Below are positions 7,640 to 16,800 of a DNA stretch of 64,000 nucleotides, piece after piece. Position 1 is the first letter of the stretch; each line of letters begins with the position of its first letter. The notes below the pieces were generated by a model. It saw only the letters and a list, made by a program, of their open reading frames with translations. It was not told the origin of the DNA and did not search any database. The stretch covers positions 186,001 to 250,000 of the forward strand of contig NZ_JAMOIC010000004.1 in NCBI RefSeq assembly GCF_024448895.1. The letters run 5' to 3'. The translations under genes and the position numbers were made by a program. The DNA is from Stutzerimonas stutzeri (GTDB lineage Bacteria > Pseudomonadota > Gammaproteobacteria > Pseudomonadales > Pseudomonadaceae).

Positions 7640-10600
7640 ATGCGCTTCAATCTTTCCGCCTGGGCCCTGGGAAACCGGCAGATCGTTATCTATCTGATGC
7701 TGCTTATGGCCGTCGTGGGGGCGCTGTCGTACAGCAAACTCGGTCAGAGCGAGGATCCGCCGTTCACCTTCAAGGCCATGGTGATCCAGACCCAGTGGCC
7801 CGGTGCGACTGCCGAAGAGGTGTCTCGCCAGGTCACTGAGCGCATCGAGAAGAAGCTGATGGAGACCGGCGAATACGAGCGCATCGTTTCCTTCTCCCGC
7901 CCTGGTGAATCCAACGTGACCTTCATGGCGCGCGATTCGTTGCGTTCCGAGCAGATCCCCGATCTCTGGTATCAGATCCGCAAAAAGATCGGCGACATCC
8001 ATCACACGCTCCCGGCGGGTGTGCAGGGGCCGTTTTTCAACGACGAGTTCGGGACGACCTTCGGCAATATCTACGCCTTGACCGGGCAGGGCTTCGACTA
8101 CGCCGTGCTCAAGGACTATGCCGATCGGATTCAGCTGCGCCTGCAGCGGGTGAAGAACGTTGGCAAGGTCGAGCTGATCGGCTTGCAGGACGAGAAGATC
8201 TGGATCGAGCTGTCCAACGTCAAATTGGCCACGCTGGGCGTGCCGCTCGAGGCGGTCAAACAGGCATTAGAGGCGCAGAACACCGTGATGTCGGCGGGCT
8301 TCGTCGAAACCGTCAGTGATCGTGTACAGCTACGAGTTACCGGTAGCTTCGAATCAGTGAAGGAGATTCGCGACTTCCCGATCCGCGTTGCGGGCAGCAC
8401 CTTCCGCATCGGCGATGTGGCCGAGGTCTATCGTGGTTTCAACGACCCGCCTTCGCCCCGCATGCGGTTCATGGGCGAGCCGGCAATCGGGCTGGCGGTA
8501 TCGATGAAGGCGGGCGGCGACATCCTCGTGCTCGGTGAGGCCTTGCAGGGCGAGTTCGCCAGATTGCAGCAGGAGTTACCGGCAGGCATGGAGCTGCGCA
8601 AGGTGTCCGATCAGCCAGCGGCCGTGAAAACCGGCGTCGGCGAGTTCGTGCAGGTGCTGATCGAGGCGCTGGTAATCGTGCTGCTGGTGAGCTTCTTCTC
8701 GCTTGGTGTGCGTACGGGGCTGGTGGTCGCACTGTCGATTCCGCTGGTGCTGGCGATGACCTTCGCCAGCATGCATTACCTGGATATCGGTCTGCACAAG
8801 ATCTCCCTGGGGGCCTTGGTGCTGGCGCTGGGACTGATGGTGGACGACGCGATCATTGCCGTGGAGATGATGGCGATAAAAATGGAGCAGGGTTACGACC
8901 GGCTCAAGGCCGCGAGTTACGCTTGGACCAGCACGGCATTTCCGATGCTCACTGGCACGCTGATCACTGCGGCGGGCTTTCTGCCGATCGCCACGGCCCA
9001 GTCCAGCACGGGCGAATACACCCGCTCGATTTTTCAGGTCGTGACTATCGCTCTGATCGCGTCGTGGATTGCCGCAGTCGTGTTCGTGCCGTTGCTGGGA
9101 GCAAAACTGCTCCCGGATCTGGCCAAGCGCCATGCAGATAAGCACGGTGGTTCCGATGAGGGCCATGATCCGTACTCGACGCCGTTCTATCAGCGCGTTC
9201 GTCGGGTGATCCAGTTCTGTGTGCGGCGGCGCAAGACGGTGATTGTCCTCACGTTGTTATTGTTCGTCGGTGCGATCGGCCTGTTTCGCATCGTTCCGCA
9301 GCAGTTCTTTCCGGCATCGGGTCGCCTGGAGCTGATGGTCGACTTGAAACTGGCCGAAGGTGCATCGCTCAAAGCGACCGAAGCAGAGGTGCACCGACTC
9401 GAAGAAATGCTCAAAGACCGCGCCGGCATCGACAATTACGTTGCTTATGTTGGCAATGGCTCCCCGCGGTTCTATCTGCCGCTCGACCAGCAGCTACCGG
9501 CCACCAGTTTCGCTCAGATCGTGGTGTTGGCTGGGAGCATCGAGCAGCGTGAGGCTTTGCGCAGCTGGCTGATCGAACGGTTGCGTGAAGACTTTCCGAG
9601 CCTGCGTGGCCGCGTGAGCCGTCTGGAGAACGGTCCGCCTGTGGGCTATCCGGTGCAGTTCCGCGTCACCGGCGAGCATATCGACGTGGTGCGCAAGCTA
9701 GCTCGTCAGGTCGCTGCCAAAGTGCGCGAAAACCCCTATGTCGCCAATGTGCACCTCGACTGGCAGGAGCCGAGCAAGGTGGTGTGGTTGAACGTGGATC
9801 AAGACCGCGCCCGAGCGCTTGGCGTGAGCACGCTGGAACTGTCAGATTTCCTTCGCCGCACCTTTACCGGCACGACTGCGGGCCAATTCCGCGAAGACAA
9901 CGAGCTGATCGAGATTCAGCTGCGTGGTACGGCACGGGAGCGCGAAAAGCTGTCCATGCTGCCAAGTCTGGCTATCCCTACTGCCAGCGGACGCAGCGTG
10001 CCCTTGTCGCAGGTTGCGACCCTGGAATACGGTTTCGAGGAAGGTGTGATCTGGCATCGCAATCGCTTGCCGACAGTTACCGTGCGGGCCGATATCTATG
10101 GTGATCAGCAACCGGCTTCGCTGGTCCAGCAGATCGAGCCATCTCTGGCCGAGGTTCGCGAGGCGCTACCCAGCGGCTATCTGCTGGAAGTTGGCGGAAC
10201 GGTGGAGGATTCGAGCCGCGGCCAGGCTTCGGTGAATGCCGGCATGCCCTTGTTCGTCATCGTTGTTGTCAGCTTGCTGATGCTTCAGCTCAAGAGCTTT
10301 TCACGCGCGGCCATGGTGTTCCTCACCGCGCCGCTTGGGTTGATCGGCGTTGCGCTGTTCCTGCTGCTGTTCGGCAAGCCGTTCGGTTTCGTGGCGATGC
10401 TGGGCACCATCGCGCTGTCGGGGATGATCATGCGCAACTCGGTGATTCTGGTCGATCAGATCGAGCAGGACATAGGTGCCGGACAGGATCGCTTCAACGC
10501 CATCATCGATGCGACGGTGCGTCGCTTCCGCCCGATCGTGCTGACCGCGCTGGCTTCGGTGCTGGCGATGATCCCGCTGTCACGCAGCGTGTTCTTCGGG

Positions 10601-10714
10601 CCCATGGCGGTGGCCATCATGGGTGGTCTGATCGTTGCGACGGCGCTGACGCTGCTGTTCCTGCCGGCGCTCTATGCCGCCTGGTTCCGGGTCAAGGAAG
10701 AGCCGCAGACGTAG
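7640..10714 (+). CDS. RND multidrug efflux permease
   Basis: A 1024-residue proton-driven inner-membrane pump of the HAE-1 / AcrB superfamily. Two repeats, each with one N-terminal membrane helix, a large periplasmic loop and a bundle of helices, are visible. The proton-relay aspartates sit in LGLMVDDAIIAVE in TM4. It resembles the short RND permeases found with a single adaptor (TriC-like subgroup) rather than MexB. No outer-membrane factor gene follows; the next gene is convergent, so the pump must borrow a channel encoded elsewhere. Substrates cannot be read from sequence. Confidence 0.93.
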   Translation: MRFNLSAWALGNRQIVIYLMLLMAVVGALSYSKLGQSEDPPFTFKAMVIQTQWPGATAEEVSRQVTERIEKKLMETGEYERIVSFSRPGESNVTFMARDSLRSEQIPDLWYQIRKKIGDIHHTLPAGVQGPFFNDEFGTTFGNIYALTGQGFDYAVLKDYADRIQLRLQRVKNVGKVELIGLQDEKIWIELSNVKLATLGVPLEAVKQALEAQNTVMSAGFVETVSDRVQLRVTGSFESVKEIRDFPIRVAGSTFRIGDVAEVYRGFNDPPSPRMRFMGEPAIGLAVSMKAGGDILVLGEALQGEFARLQQELPAGMELRKVSDQPAAVKTGVGEFVQVLIEALVIVLLVSFFSLGVRTGLVVALSIPLVLAMTFASMHYLDIGLHKISLGALVLALGLMVDDAIIAVEMMAIKMEQGYDRLKAASYAWTSTAFPMLTGTLITAAGFLPIATAQSSTGEYTRSIFQVVTIALIASWIAAVVFVPLLGAKLLPDLAKRHADKHGGSDEGHDPYSTPFYQRVRRVIQFCVRRRKTVIVLTLLLFVGAIGLFRIVPQQFFPASGRLELMVDLKLAEGASLKATEAEVHRLEEMLKDRAGIDNYVAYVGNGSPRFYLPLDQQLPATSFAQIVVLAGSIEQREALRSWLIERLREDFPSLRGRVSRLENGPPVGYPVQFRVTGEHIDVVRKLARQVAAKVRENPYVANVHLDWQEPSKVVWLNVDQDRARALGVSTLELSDFLRRTFTGTTAGQFREDNELIEIQLRGTAREREKLSMLPSLAIPTASGRSVPLSQVATLEYGFEEGVIWHRNRLPTVTVRADIYGDQQPASLVQQIEPSLAEVREALPSGYLLEVGGTVEDSSRGQASVNAGMPLFVIVVVSLLMLQLKSFSRAAMVFLTAPLGLIGVALFLLLFGKPFGFVAMLGTIALSGMIMRNSVILVDQIEQDIGAGQDRFNAIIDATVRRFRPIVLTALASVLAMIPLSRSVFFGPMAVAIMGGLIVATALTLLFLPALYAAWFRVKEEPQT

Positions 10715-10724
10715 GGCAATCGCC

Positions 10725-10747
10725 CCGGCATTCAGTTCAGATGCCGG
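10725..10747. terminator. Hairpin at the convergent ends of the RND pump and second tetR
   Basis: CCGGCAT (10725-10731) pairs with ATGCCGG (10741-10747). The loop covers the stop codon of the convergent regulator. No T-run follows, so intrinsic termination is doubtful. Confidence 0.4.
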
Positions 10748-11297
10748 CGGCCTTGAGCAATTGTTCAGCAGCGGATTTGGCCAGTAGTGCCTGATCCGCA
10801 GGGCCCTCGATGTGCGCCATGCTCAGCGCACCTTCGATGAGATATTGCAGCTGGCGCGCCAACTGCTCGGGCTGCGGCGCCTCCAGCGCTTCCAGCAGTT
10901 CGCGCAGATGCTGCTGAAACTGCGCTTTGTAAGATGCCGCGCGTTGATGGATAGGGTGTTCGCGGTCCTGATACTCGGCCGCCGCATTGATGAACAGGCA
11001 GCCACAGAACGCGCTCGGGCTGTGAATCATGTTGTTCAACCCATCGAACACGGCCAATACGGCCTTGCGCGGCGGTAGCTTGCTGCGGGCTTCGCGCAGC
11101 CTTTCAAGCATTGGCTGCTGGCGAGCGTCCAGCACCGCCAGGATCAACTCGTCCTTGGACTTGAAGTGCTTGTACAAGGTCATCTTGGCCACGCCGGACT
11201 CGCTGAGAATCCGGTCGATTCCCGTGGCGTGGTAACCCTCTGTGTAGAACAGGCGCTCGGCGGTGCCGAGCAGAACGTCACGCTTGTTCGTTGCCAT
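10737..11297 (-). CDS. TetR-family repressor of the GST operon
   Basis: A 186-residue TetR protein with its helix-turn-helix at about residues 25-50 (ILSESGVAKMTLYKHFKSKDEL). The C-terminal domain has a CGCLFINAAAEY segment seen in the TetR group that regulates small detoxification operons. It is divergent from the GST gene, and a palindrome sits in the spacer of the GST promoter, a standard repression arrangement. The two cysteines in FCGCLF could sense electrophiles, as in NemR-like repressors, but that is only a suggestion. Confidence 0.88.
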   Translation of the reverse strand: MATNKRDVLLGTAERLFYTEGYHATGIDRILSESGVAKMTLYKHFKSKDELILAVLDARQQPMLERLREARSKLPPRKAVLAVFDGLNNMIHSPSAFCGCLFINAAAEYQDREHPIHQRAASYKAQFQQHLRELLEALEAPQPEQLARQLQYLIEGALSMAHIEGPADQALLAKSAAEQLLKAAGI

Positions 11298-11374
11298 TTA
11301 GATCTCCTCAAGCGGCCATTATGCGGGAGCGGATGACATCCTCCAAAAGTTGCGGGTCGATGTGTTTCTGAGGC

Positions 11375-11404
11375 TTGAAATATACAGACAGGTCTGTCTA
11401 TTAT
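11375..11404 (+). promoter_or_regulatory. Sigma-70 promoter of the GST operon
   Basis: TTGAAA (11375-11380), an 18-base spacer and TATTAT (11399-11404) match the -35 and -10 consensus well. The predicted start is about 35 bases before the GST ATG. The spacer contains the palindromic operator. Confidence 0.65.
11384..11397. promoter_or_regulatory. Palindromic TetR operator inside the promoter spacer
   Basis: ACAGAC-AG-GTCTGT is a perfect 6-bp dyad lying wholly between the -35 and -10 boxes of the GST promoter, so bound repressor would exclude RNA polymerase. Its arms resemble the GAC/GTC-type sites of NemR-like TetR repressors. Assignment to the divergent regulator is by position. Confidence 0.65.
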
Positions 11405-11445
11405 CCAGTCGTGCCTTACCGATCTCATCCCAACGGAGCGACACG

Positions 11446-12045
11446 ATGAAACTCTACGATCTGACCCTGTCTGGTAACTGCTATAAGGCGCGGCTGTTTC
11501 TAAGTCTGATCGGCCAGCCGGTCGAACTGGTCCCAGTGGATCTGCTGAAGGGTGAGCACAAGCGACCGCCATTCCTCTCGCTCAATCCGCGCGGGCAGGT
11601 TCCGGTTCTGGTGGACGGCGATGTGCGAGTCGTGGACTCCCAGGCCATCCTCGTCTATCTGGCGCGGCGCTATGCCGATGAACGCTGGTTTCCGCTGGAT
11701 GCACAGCGCCAAGCGGACATCGTTGGCTGGCTGAGCTTCGCGGCGAACGAGATGCATCATGGGCCGGCCACTGCGAGGCTAGGCCGCGTGTTCGGTCGTC
11801 CCATAGATGCGGCTTTGGCCGAAAGCCGCGCGCTGGCGGCCATGCAGTTGCTGGAGCAGCAGCTCTCTGAGCACGCATGGTTGGCTGGCACCGACACGCC
11901 AACACTCGCCGATGTCGCTGTGTATCCCTACGCGGGTCTTGCGGGCGAGGGCGGCGTTGATCTCGCGTCTTACCCGGCCGTAAGGGCTTGGTGTTCGCGT
12001 ATCCGCGAGCTACCTGGCTATGTCGGGATGCCAGGTCTGGAGTAG
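11446..12045 (+). CDS. Glutathione S-transferase
   Basis: A 199-residue protein with an N-terminal thioredoxin-like half (MKLYDLTLSGNCYKARLF, then NPRGQVPVLVDGD and the glutathione-binding V-D-S-Q-A-I signature at VVDSQAILVYLARRY) and an all-helical C-terminal half (PTLADVAVYPY as the N-capping box). I chose the ATG at 11446; the frame is open upstream but that part overlaps the promoter. It is the first gene of a three-gene operon with the PNPOx-like and metallo-beta-lactamase-fold genes (gaps of 12 and 3 bases), under the TetR operator. Likely role is conjugation or reduction of electrophiles. Confidence 0.88.
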   Translation: MKLYDLTLSGNCYKARLFLSLIGQPVELVPVDLLKGEHKRPPFLSLNPRGQVPVLVDGDVRVVDSQAILVYLARRYADERWFPLDAQRQADIVGWLSFAANEMHHGPATARLGRVFGRPIDAALAESRALAAMQLLEQQLSEHAWLAGTDTPTLADVAVYPYAGLAGEGGVDLASYPAVRAWCSRIRELPGYVGMPGLE

Positions 12046-12057
12046 GGAGGCTTAACC

Positions 12058-12987
12058 ATGAGCAGTCCTTTCCATGTTGGCGAGCAGTGGGTGCAAAGCC
12101 GTGCAGGTGTGCGTGAGAAAGCCGAGCAGATCGGCAGCCGAATAATTCGTTCGGCAATGCCTGAGCAGCATCGCGAGTTCTTTGAACGGCTGCCGGCGGT
12201 TCTGCTGGGCGCTGTCGACAGCGAAGGGCAGCCTCATGCATCGATATTGTGGGGCACGCCCGGATTTATGTGGTCGCCGCACCCGGCACTGTTGTGTGTC
12301 GAAGCCAGCGTGCAGGCGGATGATCCGGTTGCGTCACTCATGCGGCCACAAGCTGCAATCGGGCTGCTAGGGCTGGAAATGCCCACGCGGCGCCGCAACC
12401 GGGTGAACGGACGAATCGTCGAGTGCGATGAGCGAGGGTTCAGCGTTGCAGTCGCTCAGTCGTTCGGTAATTGCCCCAAATACATCCAGGCTCGTCATTG
12501 GCAGGCGAGTCCACGGATGCCCGGGCTCGTCGTTGCAGGGGAAGGGCTGGATGATCGATGGCTGGCGCTGGTGCAGACCGCCGACACACTCTTCATTGCC
12601 AGTCAGAGCCCCGACGCACAGGGAGGCGGGGCGGATATCTCGCATCGCGGCGGTGCGCCCGGCTTCGTGCGATACGGGGAGGACGGTCGCCTCTGGCTGC
12701 CTGATTACGGCGGCAATCAGCTGTTCAATACGCTTGGCAATCTTGTTCGAGAACCGCGCTGTGGACTGCTTTTCATGGATTTCGATAGCGGTGATCTGCT
12801 GCAGCTCCAGGCCAAGGCTGAGCTCGTGTGGCCAGAGCAGTATGCGGCCTTCAACGCCAATCCGCCGCCTAGTGCCGAACGCATGCTGGCGCTGACACCA
12901 GGGCGCTGGTCGCTTCGTCGTGGGCGGTTGCCCTTGTCATTTTCGGCGCCCGAAGCATCTCCCTTCCTCCCACGGGCGGAGGTGTAA
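12058..12987 (+). CDS. Pyridoxamine 5'-phosphate oxidase-like flavin-binding protein
   Basis: A 309-residue protein with two copies of the FMN-binding split-barrel pattern. The first half has AVLLGAVDSEGQPHASILWGTPGFM, and the second has FIASQSPDAQGGADISHRGG-like elements, HRGGAPGFV and NTLGNLVREPRCGLLFMDF (the above are split by intervening residues). This two-barrel form is common as a stand-alone protein, or fused to ferredoxin reductases, in proteobacteria. It probably binds FMN or a related flavin and takes part in redox detoxification; the exact reaction is unknown. It starts 12 bases after the GST stop, with a GGGAGG ribosome-binding site. Confidence 0.75.
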   Translation: MSSPFHVGEQWVQSRAGVREKAEQIGSRIIRSAMPEQHREFFERLPAVLLGAVDSEGQPHASILWGTPGFMWSPHPALLCVEASVQADDPVASLMRPQAAIGLLGLEMPTRRRNRVNGRIVECDERGFSVAVAQSFGNCPKYIQARHWQASPRMPGLVVAGEGLDDRWLALVQTADTLFIASQSPDAQGGGADISHRGGAPGFVRYGEDGRLWLPDYGGNQLFNTLGNLVREPRCGLLFMDFDSGDLLQLQAKAELVWPEQYAAFNANPPPSAERMLALTPGRWSLRRGRLPLSFSAPEASPFLPRAEV

Positions 12988-12990
12988 GCC

Positions 12991-13740
12991 ATGGCCATTC
13001 GTCGATTGCTTGGTCTGATGCTGGTTCTGCTTGCGACTGGCGCGGCGGCCGACAGCTTGCGCTTCAGCCTGATCCGGACTGGGGAGAGCACCACTGGCGG
13101 TGAATTTGCCTGGCGCGACGGCCGTTGGGTCGATCCACCACGCATCAACCATGTCGCGGTATTAATCGAGCACAGCGGTCGCCGGCTGTTGTTTGGCACC
13201 GGGCTAGGAAAGCAGATCGATGTACAGATGGACAGCGCGTTTCCATGGCGGGAAAAACGCTACGTCGCGGTACACCCGGCGCGCGACCAACTCTCGGGCG
13301 ATGACCGTCATGTCGACCAGATCGTGCTGGGATGTGCACGCTGGCAATATGCGTCGGGACTGGCGGACTTCGCCGAGCTGCCGGTGCTGGCGAGCCAGGA
13401 TGGGATCGATTACGCACGCACTGCGATGCCACCCGCCGTGCTTGCGGCGCAATTCGCTCATGGCGTGAACTGGCAGCCTTTGCGATTCGAGCAGCGCCCG
13501 TTTCTCGGATTCACTGAAAGTCTCGACCTGTCCGGCGATCAGCGGCTGGTGCTGGTCAAGCTGCCCGGGCACGGCGCGCTCGGGCTGTTTCTCACAATGG
13601 ATGACGGTCGACGGTTTTTCCTACGCGGCGATGCTGCCGAGGCAGCGCAAAACCACATGCAGCTTCCAGAAGATACCGTGCGCCTGCACGACACCGGGGT
13701 GCAGGAACGTCTTGGTTTTTATCCACACTGGACCCGCTGA
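12991..13740 (+). CDS. Exported metallo-beta-lactamase-fold protein lacking the metal-binding motif
   Basis: A 249-residue protein with a cleavable signal peptide (MAIRRLLGLMLVLLATGAAA, cut near residue 20). The rest follows the metallo-beta-lactamase fold: NHVAVLIEHSGRRLLFGTG (usual D of DTG replaced by G69), then VDQIVLGCARWQYASGL where the family has an HxHxDH motif, and LPGHGALG with H194 and RGDA with D214. The aligned residues are C115, R117, Q119 and Y120 in place of His, His, Asp, His, so the dinuclear zinc site cannot form in the usual way. Last gene of the TetR-controlled GST operon, 3 bases after the PNPOx-like gene. It may be a binding protein or an enzyme with altered chemistry. 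Confidence 0.7.
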   Translation: MAIRRLLGLMLVLLATGAAADSLRFSLIRTGESTTGGEFAWRDGRWVDPPRINHVAVLIEHSGRRLLFGTGLGKQIDVQMDSAFPWREKRYVAVHPARDQLSGDDRHVDQIVLGCARWQYASGLADFAELPVLASQDGIDYARTAMPPAVLAAQFAHGVNWQPLRFEQRPFLGFTESLDLSGDQRLVLVKLPGHGALGLFLTMDDGRRFFLRGDAAEAAQNHMQLPEDTVRLHDTGVQERLGFYPHWTR

Positions 13741-13863
13741 TCAACCGTTCGCAACCGCTGGTCGCGTCGCGTTCAAAGCGCGACTCAGGCCTTCTCCGTT
13801 CGTCTGCTTGAACACGCTGAAAGAAGCGCCACCCGCTAAGCTTAAGTCTTTGATTTCTCTAGG

Positions 13864-16800
13864 ATGCCAGGCCAAAAGATGGGCGCAGTATGGCGGACCA
13901 ATACATCCCGGGAGGGTGGCAGTACACGTGTGCCATCCATCAAAAAACCCGGCAAGAAACCTCCGCGCGGTAGCCGCTTGGGCCGCCGCATGGGCGTGCT
14001 GTTGGGCGTCTCATTATTAGCCGGTGGTGGTTATGCCGCCTGGCACGAGATGCACACATCGAAACTGCAGGCGCTCTGGTTAAGCCGTTACGCTGAAAAG
14101 CTCGATTACCAGATCGAGCCTGGTCCCAGCGGCAGCATCCAGTTTCCCGACGCAGGGCCGTTCGATCGTCGTCTGGGCTACGCAGCATTGCCGACCTTTC
14201 TCGAGCGGCTCACCGAGCGTGGGTTCGATATCGAGCAACAGGTGCGCTTCTCTCCTGCACTGATGCGCTACGTCGATCATGGCTTCTTCGTGCCTTATGC
14301 GGAAAAGTCCCAGGCCGGGCTGAATGTGGACGATTGCCGTGGCGAGCCGCTGTACGCCACCAGCTATCCGCACCAGTACTACGAAAGCTTCGATGATGTG
14401 CCGCCGATCATCGCGATGAGCCTGCTCTTCATCGAGGATCGCGGATTACTGAACGCCGGGCGCCCTCGGGCCAATCCGGCCGTAGACTGGCCGCGTTTCA
14501 CCATGGCAGCGATCAGCCAGGTGGAGAAGCAGCTCGGTCTGCCGGTACAGGCTGCCGGCGGCAGTACCCTTGCCACTCAGGTGGAAAAATACCGTCACTC
14601 GCCTGAAGGTCGAACCGGCAGTGCCGAGGAAAAGATTCGGCAGATGGTATCGGCGAGTGTGCGCACCTATCGCGAGGGCCAGGAAACCCTGTCGACTCGC
14701 AAGCGCATCGTTCGCGACTACCTCAATAGCGTGCCGCTCTCCGCTGCCTACGGCCATGGCGAAGTACACGGTATTGCTGACGGCTTGCGCCTCTGGTTTG
14801 GGGCCGATTTTGCTGAGGTGAACCGTCTGCTTGATTCGCGTCGCAATGCAGATGCCCCCTATGAGGCCCAAGGTCTGGCGCTGCGTCAGGTGCTTTCACT
14901 GTTGATCGCTCAACGGCGGCCTTCCTATTACCTCGGCGCTGGCCGCGATGACATGGCTGAACTGACCGACAGTCATATCCGGCTGCTGGCCAATGGCGGG
15001 GTGATCAGCACCCGGCTGCGCAACGCGGCTTTGCAGCAGAAGGTCGTGTTTCGTGACTTGAAAACTGATTCAGGCATCCGCGAAGTACCGTCCAGCAAAG
15101 GTATCACCGCTGCGCGTATGCGCCTGAGCAGTCTGCTTGGCGTCTCCCTGTATCAGCTCGATCGTCTCGATCTGAGCGCCACCACGCCTTTGCATGGCGA
15201 GTTGCAGACTCAGGTCAGCGATTACCTTCATCGTCTGGCGGAGCCGGGCTTCGCGGGCGAAGTGGGTTTGTTCGGCGAACGCATGCTGTCGCCGGAGCGC
15301 ACAGCAGACGTCCGTTACAGCTTCACGCTGTTCGAGCGTGGCGAGCAGGGTTTTCGCGTGCGGGTACAGACCGATAACACCAATCAGCCCTTCGACATCA
15401 ACGAAGGCAGCAAGCTCGAACTGGGGTCGACAGCTAAGCTGCGCGTGCTAACCACTTATCTCGAAGTGATTGCCGAACTGCATGATCGCTACGCGCAGAG
15501 TAGCGTCAGTGAGTTGCGCAAGGCCGAGGCGGTCGATCCGCTGACGCGCTGGGCGCTCGGCTATCTGATCCAGAATGGGGATCGCAATCTGCCGGCGATG
15601 CTCGATGCGGCGCTGGAGCGGCGATATTCGGCCAGCCCTACCGAACGCTTCTTCACAGGTGCCGGTATGCACCGCTTTGGCAACTTCCGTCGTGAAGATG
15701 ACGGTCGCCTGCCAACCATGCGTGAGGCGTTGCAGGAGTCGATCAATCTGCCGTTCGTGCGCCTGATGCGCGACCTGGTGAGCTACAGCACCTATCAGAC
15801 GTCCAACGGCGCCGAGCTGTTGAAGCGTGATGACAACCCGGAGCGGCGTGAGTATCTGCAGCGCTTTGCCGATCGCGAGGGTTCGGTCTTTCTGCAGCGG
15901 TTCTGGAAAAAATACCGTGGCAAGACCGCCGATGAGCGCATCGAAGTGCTTCTCGATGGCATGCGCCCTACAGCACCGCGTCTGGCTGCGGTGCACCGGT
16001 ATCTGATGCCTGAAGCCGATCGTGTCACTTTCGATCGCTTCCTCAAGCAAAGCCTGCCGAGTACCGAGCTCAGCGAGAAGACGCTCGACTCGCTGTATAC
16101 CCGCTACGAACCAGGCGCCTACAGCCTGCCGGATCAGGGCTATATCGCACGCGTGCACCCGCTGGACCTTTGGCTGCTGGGCTATCTCATCAAGCACCCG
16201 GAGGCCGGCATTACCGAGGTAATCAACGCCAGTACGGCTGAGCGCCAGGAGGTCTACGGCTGGCTCTTCCGCAGTCGCCACAAGAGTGCGCGTGACAGTC
16301 GCATTCGCATCATGCTGGAAGTCGAGGCCTTTACCGATATTCATCGTCGCTGGCAGCGGGTGGGCTACCCCTTCGACCATCTGGTGCCGTCGCTGGCCAC
16401 GGCACTGGGCAGTTCCGGTGACCGGCCGGCAGCGCTTGCCGAGCTGATGGGTATCATCGTCAACGATGGCGTGCGCCTGCCCAGTGTGCGGATCGACAGC
16501 CTGCATTTCGCCAGTGATACGCCTTACGAGACGCGTCTGGGCATCAGGCCCGAGACTGGCGTTCGAGTCTTGCATAGCGAAGTCGCCGCCGCGCTGCGCG
16601 AGGCGCTCGGCAGCGTGGTCGAAGGCGGAACAGCGCGGCGTCTGCGTGGTAGCTTCCAGCAGGCCGATGGTGAGCCATTGCGAGTGGGAGGCAAGACCGG
16701 TACGGGCGATAACCGAATCCAGACCATTGGTTCGGGTGGCCGGTTGATCAGCTCCCTGGCGTTGAATCGTACTGCCACCTTCGTCTTCTATCTCGGCCCG

